In this document: in pieces, positions 1 to 5,129 of the stretch
How the letters are laid out: each line of letters starts with the position of its first letter
Numbering within the stretch: the stretch's first letter is position 1
NCBI GenBank assembly: GCA_963541805.1
Contig: CAUTVF010000029.1
Location: forward strand, 1 to 11,138
Source of the DNA: CAUTVF01 sp963541805
GTDB lineage: Bacteria; Pseudomonadota; Alphaproteobacteria; Rs-D84; CASDRH01
Length of the DNA: 11,138 nucleotides
Reading direction: 5' to 3'
Made by a program: the position numbers and the translations under genes
Notes under the pieces: model-generated
What the model saw: only the letters and a program-made list of their open reading frames with translations
Told to the model about the DNA's origin: nothing
Database searches by the model: none

Positions 1-26
1 ATATTTATTATAATACAAAATTGTTT

Positions 27-41
27 ACTAATTTTATGCTT
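27..41 (-). promoter_or_regulatory. Dispersed element AAGCATAAAATTAGT, copy near left edge
   Basis: Read on the minus strand this is AAGCATAAAATTAGT, identical over 15 bases to the copy at 858-872 and to a plus-strand copy at 290-304. Its minus-strand orientation matches that of the copies upstream of gp4 and of the 113-aa gene. If the spacing of about 50 nt to the start codon holds, the next gene would begin just outside the window. A phage promoter element is inferred, not shown. Confidence 0.3.
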
Positions 42-46
42 CGCAT
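36..46. repeat. GNA-triloop mini-hairpin (ATGC-TTC-GCAT)
   Basis: A perfect 4-bp stem ATGC/GCAT around TTC. On the minus strand the core is GCGAAGC, a heptamer known to form an unusually stable DNA mini-hairpin. The same 11 bases recur at 836-846. Confidence 0.55.
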
Positions 47-150
47 TATAAAAGTAATTTTTTGATTTTTAATATGGATTTTCGGATTTTCAAAATTTTA
101 CAAATTTTACATTTAAATGTTATAAGTGTGGATTTTTGATTTTTGAATTG

Positions 151-190
151 AAATAACGAATTTTAACCGAAGGTTTAGATTCGTAATTTT
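151..190. repeat. Structured hairpin A with 3x3 internal loop and GAA triloop
   Basis: From outside in (plus strand): AAAT (151-154), one mismatch, ACGAAT (156-161), TTT, AACC (165-168), loop GAA, GGTT (172-175), TAG, ATTCGT (179-184), one mismatch, ATTT (186-189). About 14 base pairs form. The architecture matches the hairpin at 340-372, whose outer stem has a different sequence. It sits inside the non-coding left region. Whether it works as RNA (3' end, stability) or DNA cannot be told. Confidence 0.6.
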
Positions 191-215
191 TAGAGCACCA
201 TACTAGAAAATTTAT

Positions 216-242
216 TTTTATTATAATAATATTATAATAAAA
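216..242. repeat. Perfect 12-bp inverted repeat, AT-only
   Basis: The arms at 216-227 and 231-242 are perfect reverse complements around a 3-base spacer AAT, made only of A and T. Such a sequence can arise by chance in DNA this AT-rich, but 12 matched pairs with a 3-base spacer is long. It could be a protein-binding site or a cruciform; no function is assigned. Confidence 0.5.
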
Positions 243-339
243 TGAATTTAAATTCCGGTTGCCTTCAAAAAAATACTTATAAAATGCATAAGCATAAAAT
301 TAGTAATTTTTTGATTTTTTTGATTTTTTAATTTGTGAA

Positions 340-372
340 TTCAAAATTTTAGCCGTAGGCTTGGATTTTGAA
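340..372. repeat. Structured hairpin B directly after the gp4 stop codon
   Basis: The plus strand reads TTCAAAAT (340-347), TTT, AGCC (351-354), loop GTA, GGCT (358-361), TGG, ATTTTGAA (365-372): an 8-bp outer stem, a 3x3 internal loop, a 4-bp inner stem and a GNA triloop. It starts 12 nt after the gp4 stop on the transcribed strand, a position fitting an mRNA 3' structure or weak terminator, though no clean U-run follows. It matches hairpin A in layout with compensatory base changes. Confidence 0.6.
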
Positions 373-383
373 ATTATAAAGTT

Positions 384-818
384 TTAAAATTCTAAAATAT
401 TAGATTCTGTTACAACTAAAAATATAATATCATTAGAATCACAGAATTTTTTTGCAGCTAAAAATTTATTTCGATTTACAATTTGACAGAGTAAGTCATA
501 ATTTGATTTTGGATTTAAAATTTGAGATTTAGGTTTGATTTCGATTAAGTATTTTTTTCCTGATTTAATAATAAAAATATCGGGATAATATTTGCATATT
601 TTGCGTTTTATAGGATTATAATATTTTATTGCATAAGGTTCAGAGCTCCAGAACTCAATTTCTGGATTTAAATCACAATATTTAAAAAAATTGAGCTCCC
701 ACGAACTTCTATATTTTGGTAATCTTATGTTTGATTGAGTTTCATTTAAACCTTGTAAAGAATATTTGAATTTTTCTGGATTTTTTGGCTCGTAATATCC
801 TTGTTTAAATGCTGCCAT
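384..818 (-). CDS. 4: Head completion protein, T4 gp4-like (TnsA/PD-(D/E)XK-type fold)
   Basis: The 144-aa product matches the T4 head-completion protein gp4 in length (T4 about 150 aa) and in its N-terminal signature KQGYYEPKNPEKF followed by YRSSWE. In T4 this protein is needed to finish filled heads before tails join. The fold is of the TnsA/restriction-endonuclease kind, and the expected acidic and basic residues are present: E41 in RSSWE, D80 in YYPDIF, and E93-x-K95 in LIEIKP. Relative to T4 there is a short insertion around residues 19-35. The start ATG has no good Shine-Dalgarno; instead a GCGAAGC hairpin lies about 20 nt upstream (830-854), with a second stem-loop before it. It is the last gene of the window on this strand. 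The family assignment is from remembered similarity and motif layout. Confidence 0.85.
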   Translation of the reverse strand: MAAFKQGYYEPKNPEKFKYSLQGLNETQSNIRLPKYRSSWELNFFKYCDLNPEIEFWSSEPYAIKYYNPIKRKICKYYPDIFIIKSGKKYLIEIKPKSQILNPKSNYDLLCQIVNRNKFLAAKKFCDSNDIIFLVVTESNILEF

Positions 819-829
819 TTTATTTAAAA

Positions 830-854
830 TTAAAAATGCTTCGCATATTTTTAA
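830..854 (-). terminator. GCGAAGC hairpin followed by T-run, between the 81-aa gene and gp4
   Basis: On the minus strand a stem TTAAAAA-(TA bulge)-TGC / GCA-TTTTTAA closes over loop GAA, followed by AATTTT. It looks like a short intrinsic terminator or an mRNA structure ahead of the gp4 start codon (818). The core ATGCGAAGCAT is the same as at 36-46. Its stem is weak and mostly A-T, so terminator activity is uncertain. Confidence 0.4.
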
Positions 855-891
855 ATAACTAATTTTATGCTTTGCTTAGATTTAGTTATTT
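853..891 (-). repeat. 10-bp perfect stem-loop after the 81-aa gene
   Basis: The arms AAATAACTAA (853-862) and TTAGTTATTT (882-891) are perfect reverse complements around a 19-nt loop. The loop contains the dispersed element GCATAAAA on the minus strand. The structure begins 5 nt after the stop codon of the 81-aa gene and shares two bases with the hairpin at 830-854, so the two could compete. Confidence 0.5.
858..872 (-). promoter_or_regulatory. Dispersed element AAGCATAAAATTAGT upstream of gp4
   Basis: The minus strand reads AAGCATAAAATTAGT, identical to the copy at 27-41, with its GCATAAA core about 52 nt before the gp4 ATG. The related AAAGCATAAATT lies about 54 nt before the ATG at 10841. 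Loosely similar to the TATAAATA late-promoter box of T4, it may be a promoter element of this phage. This is inference from position and recurrence only. Confidence 0.3.
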
Positions 892-896
892 TTAGC

Positions 897-1142
897 TTAT
901 TTCGATTTCGAATTTAATGAAACTAAATCATTTAAACTAGCTAAAAAAGTTTTAATATCAGTAATTGCTACGCGGGATCCAAAATAATTTCCACAGATTG
1001 AACCTTCAAATTTATAAAGATTTTCTGACTCTAATTTTGAATTTAAAACTAAACTAATATCTTGTATATCAATATGTAAATCGGGATTTTGTAAAACTAA
1101 ATCATTTATATTATTAATTATAGTATCATTTAACAACTTCAT
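897..1142 (-). CDS. Unknown 81-aa protein
   Basis: A short, unrecognised gene. It starts at ATG behind AAAGGT with an 8-nt spacer (TATATAAA), 23 bases after the stop of the 238-aa gene, so it belongs to the same transcript. The product has no signal peptide or membrane segment. Residues 1-40 are rich in Asn, Ile and Leu and look helical; residues 44-68 (FEGSICGNYFGSRVAI) could be beta structure; the C-terminus is Ser/Lys-rich. Its place between a probable neck protein and head-completion gp4 suggests a virion-assembly role, but only by context. Confidence 0.7.
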   Translation of the reverse strand: MKLLNDTIINNINDLVLQNPDLHIDIQDISLVLNSKLESENLYKFEGSICGNYFGSRVAITDIKTFLASLNDLVSLNSKSK

Positions 1143-1165
1143 TTTTATATACCTTTGTTTTTAAG

Positions 1166-1882
1166 CTATCCAACTAAAACAGGTGCGGAATCCATCCACT
1201 TTCGTTTTAATTCGTCTTTAAGTTCCTGGATTTCTGTTTCAGCGCGGCTTCGAATATCCGCATAATTTATTTGAGCACCATTTATAATTGCGTGACTATA
1301 CTTGCCCAAAATCATAGATTGCATCAATCTTGCTTGCGCAACAGACATTGCTCTAACCCACTCTTGATTAAATATCTTATCAACAGCATCCGGAACATAT
1401 TTACACCAGCATTCGAGAAGTAGCGGGCCAGAATAGTCTTGATAGCAATAAAAAATTCCTTTGAATTTATTAAATTCATAGTCAATTCCGGGTGTCATCC
1501 ATTTATCAATCATTGCTCTTGTATTTGAATATTGAATAAGAAATGAAATACCATTACCAACAGAATTATATACATAACTGCTTAAATTTTGATCAACATA
1601 TCCGCCATTTAAATCAGCTGAAAATGAATTCGCATATCTCGCAACTCTGGTAATTTCCTCAACAACTGGATCAATTAAATATTGGCCTCGCGCCTCACAA
1701 TTAAAAACAACATATTTTTTTATTTCGCCATCTAATGCGAAATTTGCGAACATTTGGATTGCTTTATCAATACAATGATGAAATTGAACATCGGTTAATT
1801 CAACATTTAGTTGGGGCCATCCCAATTCTTCCTTAATATATTGAATTAATTCAGCCTCAGTTTTAATAATATTAAAGTCCAT
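1166..1882 (-). CDS. Probable neck/connector-type virion protein (gp13-like, tentative)
   Basis: The 238-aa product begins with a segment typical of myovirus head-to-tail connector proteins: a helix, then ELGWPQLNVELTDVQFHHCID (about residues 18-38), matching the pattern 'LGxPxxxVELTxxQhxxxIDxA' that I associate with T4-like neck proteins. A beta-rich middle (55-170) holds YVVFNCEARGQYLIDP and WMTPGIDYEFNK, and a long helical C-terminus (173-230) ends in a charged stretch ETEIQELKDELKRKW. Length is below T4 gp13. The context supports a structural role: it follows the prohead protease and precedes gp4. The ATG overlaps the end of a 50-aa gene by 11 bases and only a weak AAAGA lies upstream, so translational coupling is likely. 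The gp13 label is tentative; it could be another adaptor protein. Confidence 0.55.
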   Translation of the reverse strand: MDFNIIKTEAELIQYIKEELGWPQLNVELTDVQFHHCIDKAIQMFANFALDGEIKKYVVFNCEARGQYLIDPVVEEITRVARYANSFSADLNGGYVDQNLSSYVYNSVGNGISFLIQYSNTRAMIDKWMTPGIDYEFNKFKGIFYCYQDYSGPLLLECWCKYVPDAVDKIFNQEWVRAMSVAQARLMQSMILGKYSHAIINGAQINYADIRSRAETEIQELKDELKRKWMDSAPVLVG

Positions 1883-2024
1883 TTCGCATCTTTAAAATTG
1901 AATCATATAATTTTGTTTTTTTGTTAAGAGATTTAATATCCTTATTTTCATTAAATTTAAAATCCAAATAAGCTTTGAAAATTTCGGATTTTTTATTATA
2001 AATGTCTTTTATGCTCAGTTTCAT
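1872..2024 (-). CDS. Unknown 50-aa basic protein between protease and neck-like gene
   Basis: A small open frame fills the 144-base gap between the protease stop and the start of the 238-aa gene. It begins with MKLSIKDIYNKK and ends with YDSILKMRNGL, is Lys-rich (about a quarter lysine) and looks mostly helical. AAAGGA lies 12 nt before its ATG, a long but usable spacing. The frame starts 2 nt after the protease stop and overlaps the next start by 11 bases, the packing seen in the rest of the window. Position next to the prohead protease recalls the small core genes of T4, but no similarity to them is claimed. Confidence 0.6.
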   Translation of the reverse strand: MKLSIKDIYNKKSEIFKAYLDFKFNENKDIKSLNKKTKLYDSILKMRNGL

Positions 2025-2026
2025 AA

Positions 2027-2788
2027 TTAATGATTTCCTTTAAATCCAAGAGAAGTTATGAAATTAATATATGCTTGCTTAATTTCATCTTTGCTTGACT
2101 CGTCGTCAGAACTGGATTCAGACTCATTTGTTTTTGAATCGTTTTCAATTTCCGGCTCACCATCCCTGTTTATTTTTACATCAATTTTTGGATCTAAATC
2201 TTTAAATTCAGGGTCTGGCCTTTTAACAATTTCTGGATTTTCCGCATTTTCCACTTCAAATTCAAAATTTTTAACTGATTCCGAAACAAATCCACTCATT
2301 GTTGCATTATAATCAGAAGGAATATCAACTAAATCATATGTAATAAGTTGGAATTTTTCGACAACACCATTAGATCCGACATTACCGAGACCTCTTGACG
2401 ATACTGATAATTTAATTCCATTATCAATTAAAGATTTGAGTTGATTTGCTTTTGCATTATCAAGTAGCGTTGCTTCGCCCATTACAAAATTGTCTTTTAT
2501 AAATAACTTGTCAACAGCAGCAACTGCTTCCATTGGATCAACTGTTGATCTTTCTGGGTGCTGCCACTCACAAAGTCTATTTATTGAACCAGATTTTATG
2601 ACTTCTTGATATTTTTCAACTTCTGATTCCCAGAGTTCTTTTGGATAAATTCTACCATTTCGGTTCTTTTCACCAATAGTTGAAAATATACCTTTTATTT
2701 TATATTTTTTCTTTTTTTCACCAGCTTCGGTAATTAAGTCTTCGACTATTAGATCCGGCGTTTGGTATTCATAAATTAATTTTGCCAT
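2027..2788 (-). CDS. 21: Prohead core protease, T4 gp21-like
   Basis: This 253-aa product is clearly the prohead protease that digests the scaffold and trims the capsid proteins during T4-type head maturation. The conserved blocks align with T4 gp21: NRNGRIYPK (42-50), EWQHPERSTVDPMEA (74-88) and LSVSSRGLG (127-135). They put the catalytic His at H77 (T4 H85) and the Ser at S130 (T4 S140); D155 in LVDIPS is a candidate third member. After residue 170 comes a long acidic, Ser-rich tail (180-236) and a short helix ending in SLGFKGNH; such tails are found in T4-type proteases and may hold self-cleavage sites. Start ATG lacks a nearby Shine-Dalgarno: AAAGGA lies about 48 nt upstream on the other side of a hairpin (2799-2835). 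A capsid or scaffold gene is not adjacent. Confidence 0.93.
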   Translation of the reverse strand: MAKLIYEYQTPDLIVEDLITEAGEKKKKYKIKGIFSTIGEKNRNGRIYPKELWESEVEKYQEVIKSGSINRLCEWQHPERSTVDPMEAVAAVDKLFIKDNFVMGEATLLDNAKANQLKSLIDNGIKLSVSSRGLGNVGSNGVVEKFQLITYDLVDIPSDYNATMSGFVSESVKNFEFEVENAENPEIVKRPDPEFKDLDPKIDVKINRDGEPEIENDSKTNESESSSDDESSKDEIKQAYINFITSLGFKGNH

Positions 2789-2842
2789 TTTTATAAAATC
2801 TAAAAATTAATAATTTTAATTTATTAATTTTGAGAATCCTTT
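2786..2842 (-). promoter_or_regulatory. Ribosome binding site of the protease split from ATG by a hairpin
   Basis: On the minus strand AAAGGA (2842-2837), which overlaps the TGA stop of the preceding gene, is followed by one base, then a stem with 13-nt arms (2835-2823 and 2811-2799, twelve pairs and one mismatch) around an 11-nt loop, then ten bases to ATG (2788). With the hairpin folded, the spacing falls from 48 to about 11 nt. T4 is known to use such folded initiation regions. The stem is A-U-rich, so its stability is modest. Confidence 0.45.
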
Positions 2843-3294
2843 CACGAATTTATAATATTTATTTTAGAATCCACAGAAACTTTTAATTCTTTTGGATTTG
2901 GATATTCAATATGTCTTCCAATATTATTCGAATCAAAAGCAGCTTCAATTGAATCAAAAACAAAATCTTTTGAAGTCAAAAAATATTTGGATTTATATCC
3001 TCTGTGTTCAACTCCGTTAATAAAAGTCTTATAGAATACAATATCGTTTGAACTCGAATTTAATAATTTAACTTGATAAATTAGTAAATCTTTTAAATTT
3101 ATAAAGTCTAAAACTTTAAATAATTCTGAATCAGAAAGTTGTAATAATTTATGAATTTCTTTTGGATTTTCAAAGAATTTTTCAAGCGGTTTAATATCAT
3201 CATAATTTTTTGTTTTCGTATAAAATATTGATTTTGATGTATAATCAACCAAATATTTTTTAATTGCGCTTGAAATTTCCTTGATTGAAATCAT
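2842..3294 (-). CDS. Unknown 150-aa protein, end of the small-gene cluster
   Basis: The product is not recognised. It starts with ISIKEISSAIKKYLVDY, a probable amphipathic helix, and continues as a mixed alpha/beta protein rich in Ser, Lys and Asp; no membrane segment or known motif is seen. Its ATG overlaps the TGA of the upstream 89-aa gene (ATGA), and AGGG/AAGGA precedes it inside that gene, so the two are translationally coupled. Being the last of four small genes between the tail-tube-like gene and the prohead protease suggests a virion or assembly role, but this is context only. Confidence 0.75.
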   Translation of the reverse strand: MISIKEISSAIKKYLVDYTSKSIFYTKTKNYDDIKPLEKFFENPKEIHKLLQLSDSELFKVLDFINLKDLLIYQVKLLNSSSNDIVFYKTFINGVEHRGYKSKYFLTSKDFVFDSIEAAFDSNNIGRHIEYPNPKELKVSVDSKINIINS

Positions 3295-3560
3295 TCTAAT
3301 TCCCTAATCCTTGCTTCAAGAGAATCAAGCCTTTTATTAATTCTTGACTCCAGATCAAATAGTTCATTTTTCAGCATTTGCTTAATTGAATCAATATCTT
3401 GCTTTGAAGCATTTATTAAGTTTAGCAAATTATTGAAAAAATCTTCAATTTCTGATTCCTTCTTTTTTGCATCACTATTATTAAATAGATATGGATTACC
3501 CTGATAGGATTCAAGATTTTTTGACAATTTAAAAATACGCGGCATTCTATAATTATCCAT
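3291..3560 (-). CDS. Unknown 89-aa coiled-coil protein
   Basis: Residues 1-32 are non-helical (RMPRIFKLSKN, NPYLFNNSD); from about residue 33 to the end the chain is a continuous charged helix with heptad-like hydrophobic spacing (EIEDFFNNLLNLI, LDSLEARIRELE), so an oligomeric coiled coil is likely. The start overlaps the end of the upstream 174-aa gene by 8 bases and the stop overlaps the next ATG by 4. The ribosome site is weak (GGAAAAGAAAG), consistent with coupled translation. It could be a chaperone or a fibre or whisker component; there is no recognisable homologue. Confidence 0.75.
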   Translation of the reverse strand: MDNYRMPRIFKLSKNLESYQGNPYLFNNSDAKKKESEIEDFFNNLLNLINASKQDIDSIKQMLKNELFDLESRINKRLDSLEARIRELE

Positions 3561-4077
3561 TTACTTTCTTTTCCAATGCTTCTAATCTTATTTTTAATGT
3601 ATCAATTGTTGTTTTGGCAGACGCTAAATCGGATTTTAAATTAACAATTTCGGATTTCGCTAAATTTAAATCGGACTCAAACGCTGCTGATTTTACTTTT
3701 AATGAATCGATATCGTTCTTAAATTTATTAACATTTTGAGCAGTCGAATCAATTTTTGAAATTGTGGAATCTATTTTTATATTTTGGTTTGCTATTTTAG
3801 ATTCTAAATCAGCTTTAACTTTTGTAATTTTATTGTCTAATCCGGAATCTAAATAACTCAAATCAACTAAATTATCACTTAACCCATATGAATTTTTTGT
3901 TTCATCATCAACTAAAACATAATATTTTCGTCTAAAAATATCAATAATATTTAAAAAATATTTTACAGTATAATTTGTTTTTGATTGAATATCATTTAAT
4001 TTCGGAAGCAATGTTGTTTTTATATCAGCTTCAGAAAGCTGTTTAGTTATAAAAATATCTTTCTTTTTAAATCTCAT
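3553..4077 (-). CDS. Unknown 174-aa protein with long C-terminal coiled coil
   Basis: I place the start at ATG 4077 (MRFKKKDIF) because AGGAG lies 6 nt upstream; the ATG nine codons earlier (4104) has no such site. The N-terminal 60 residues seem globular. From about residue 75 on there is an almost unbroken coiled coil with repeating phrases such as IDSTISKIDS and LKSDLASAKTTIDTLKIRLEALEKK. This looks like a fibrous trimer or dimer, for example a whisker, short fibre or an assembly chaperone; T4 fibritin is an analogue in shape only, without sequence similarity that I can see. Its start overlaps the upstream gene's stop by 11 bases and its end overlaps the next gene by 8. Confidence 0.75.
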   Translation of the reverse strand: MRFKKKDIFITKQLSEADIKTTLLPKLNDIQSKTNYTVKYFLNIIDIFRRKYYVLVDDETKNSYGLSDNLVDLSYLDSGLDNKITKVKADLESKIANQNIKIDSTISKIDSTAQNVNKFKNDIDSLKVKSAAFESDLNLAKSEIVNLKSDLASAKTTIDTLKIRLEALEKKVNG

Positions 4078-4336
4078 TTGAACTCCTATCTTTAAAATAA
4101 TCATTTAAATTGTCGAGCTCAATTTCAGTTAATGAACCAGCAGAATTAAAATCAAATCTTGCCATAATTGTATATGATGTATTATAAAAAGTTATTGTTT
4201 TTGTCCTAATATTAAATACTTTTAGACATTCAAAAGCCCCGATATTATTAGCATTTCTTTTAATTTTTTCAATAAATTTTTCTTCCGATTCATAAATATA
4301 ATCGACTAAAATTTCTTTTATTTTTAATAGCGTCAT
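4067..4336 (-). CDS. Unknown 89-aa protein, first of the small-gene cluster
   Basis: Unrecognised. The N-terminal half is helical and charged (LLKIKEILVDYIYESEEKFIEKIKR), the middle looks like beta strands (TKTITFYNTSYTIMARFDF), and the end is acidic. Only a poor ribosome site (AAAAGAC) precedes the ATG, 54 bases after the stop of the tail-tube-like gene. The next gene's Shine-Dalgarno and start lie within its last codons. It shares a loosely similar N-terminal helix (IKEI...DY) with the 150-aa protein at 2842-3294, too short to claim relationship. Confidence 0.72.
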   Translation of the reverse strand: MTLLKIKEILVDYIYESEEKFIEKIKRNANNIGAFECLKVFNIRTKTITFYNTSYTIMARFDFNSAGSLTEIELDNLNDYFKDRSSNEI

Positions 4337-4390
4337 TTTTAAGTCTTTTCTATTATTTATTATTTTTAAATATTCTCAAATAAAACAATA

Positions 4391-5101
4391 TTAATTAAAT
4401 ATGGATTTAATTTTATTTTGTGCCCAAGTTTTCGCATTACTCAATGCTGAATTTCCAAACGAACTTAAAGCTCCATTTAAATATTTTGTAATATCAGAAA
4501 TTGAGATATTTTTCGAAGTTTGGGTAAGCCTTCTAAATTCACTTACTTTTAGATCACCGACTTCTGCTGAAATTGCAATAAAATCAATAAGCGGGAATCT
4601 AAATTCAACTCCAAATTCAATAAAATCTGAACCTTCGTGTGAAAATTGGATTTGGCCGACTGAGTTAATCATTGCATTTTCAGTTCTTGCAATTAATTTT
4701 TGTTCTCCATTTCCATTTATAACAAATATTGCAATCGTAAAAGCAACTTCATCCGGATATCTGGCTGCACTTGCTTGAAATGCCTTGCTAAACATTCTAT
4801 AAAAATATCCAGAATCTCTTTCAATAAAATTAATTGTTGAGCTCAAAATTTCCGGGACTTGTGATCCTTGGAACCATTGCTGATTGATAATATCCTCAAC
4901 TGGAGATCTCTGGAGCTGTGGAATATCAATTGATTTAACGGATTCTAAAATACGTTCTTGTGTTGTTGAATCATTCCAACCCATTGTTAATTTCATATTA
5001 TTACTATTTGGACTTAAATAAATGAAAAAATCGTGGCCGTGGAGCCAATCTATTGAACTAATTTTTTGAAATATCGGTTCGAGATTTTTTTGACTTGCCA
5101 T
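4391..5101 (-). CDS. Tail-tube-like structural protein (gp19/gp54 fold type, tentative)
   Basis: The 236-aa product has the layout of a myovirus tube-type protein: an early beta segment, a 'DIPQLQRSP' linker resembling the 'xxLP' region of tube proteins (residues 60-70), a stretch STINFIERDSGYFYRMFSKAFQ with an intervening helix (88-110), then paired strands VAFTIAIFV, ENAMINSVGQIQFS and DFIEFGVEFRFPLIDF (120-175). The last 45 residues form an extra, probably helical tail (ISDITKYLNGALSS). At 236 aa it is longer than T4 gp19 (163) and shorter than gp54/gp48, so tube, tube initiator or other baseplate-tube protein are all open. Start ATG follows AAGG with 10-nt spacing, 28 bases after the stop of the 792-aa gene. 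TATAAATA overlaps the start codon, probably by chance. Confidence 0.5.
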   Translation of the reverse strand: MASQKNLEPIFQKISSIDWLHGHDFFIYLSPNSNNMKLTMGWNDSTTQERILESVKSIDIPQLQRSPVEDIINQQWFQGSQVPEILSSTINFIERDSGYFYRMFSKAFQASAARYPDEVAFTIAIFVINGNGEQKLIARTENAMINSVGQIQFSHEGSDFIEFGVEFRFPLIDFIAISAEVGDLKVSEFRRLTQTSKNISISDITKYLNGALSSFGNSALSNAKTWAQNKIKSIFN

Positions 5102-5129
5102 ATTTATAAAACCTTATAATTATACATAT

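Larger units (their letters stand above)
1..383. other. Non-coding, repeat- and hairpin-rich region downstream of gp4
   Basis: No credible gene is visible on either strand; the longest ATG-started frame (242-331, plus, 29 codons) has no ribosome binding site. The region is extremely AT-rich and made of recurring modules: runs of T separated by GA (57-99, 131-146, 305-330), three small GNA-triloop hairpins (36-46, 151-190, 340-372), a 12-bp inverted repeat (216-242), a 12-bp palindrome GAATTTAAATTC (244-255) and two copies of ACTAATTTTATGCTT (27-41 plus, 290-304 minus). The spaced T-tracts could curve the helix. It lies 3' of gp4 on the transcribed strand, so it may hold transcript ends and the promoter of a gene beyond the left edge. 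No tRNA is visible. Confidence 0.7.

Noticed and set aside
242..331. Plus-strand 29-codon frame in the left non-coding region
   Set aside because: No Shine-Dalgarno, opposite orientation to all other genes, and the translation ends in a repetitive Phe/Leu/Ile run derived from the T-tracts.
1..383. CRISPR-like or tRNA content in the left region
   Set aside because: The T-tract repeats are irregular without spacers of constant length, and no acceptor stem, TTCRA box or anticodon arm could be found on either strand.
2471..2477. A further GCGAAGC (minus strand) inside the protease gene
   Set aside because: It encodes conserved-looking Gly-Glu-Ala and lacks the fourth stem pair, so it is taken as a chance coding match rather than a member of the intergenic hairpin family.
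4078..4104. Nine extra N-terminal codons on the 174-aa coiled-coil protein (ATG at 4104)
   Set aside because: ATG at 4077 has AGGAG 6 nt upstream while 4104 has no ribosome site; the shorter form also gives the short overlap typical of this gene block.
5096..5103. TATAAATA on the minus strand, identical to the T4 late promoter box
   Set aside because: It overlaps the ATG of the tail-tube-like gene, so a transcript from it would lack the start codon; chance occurrence is likely in such AT-rich DNA.
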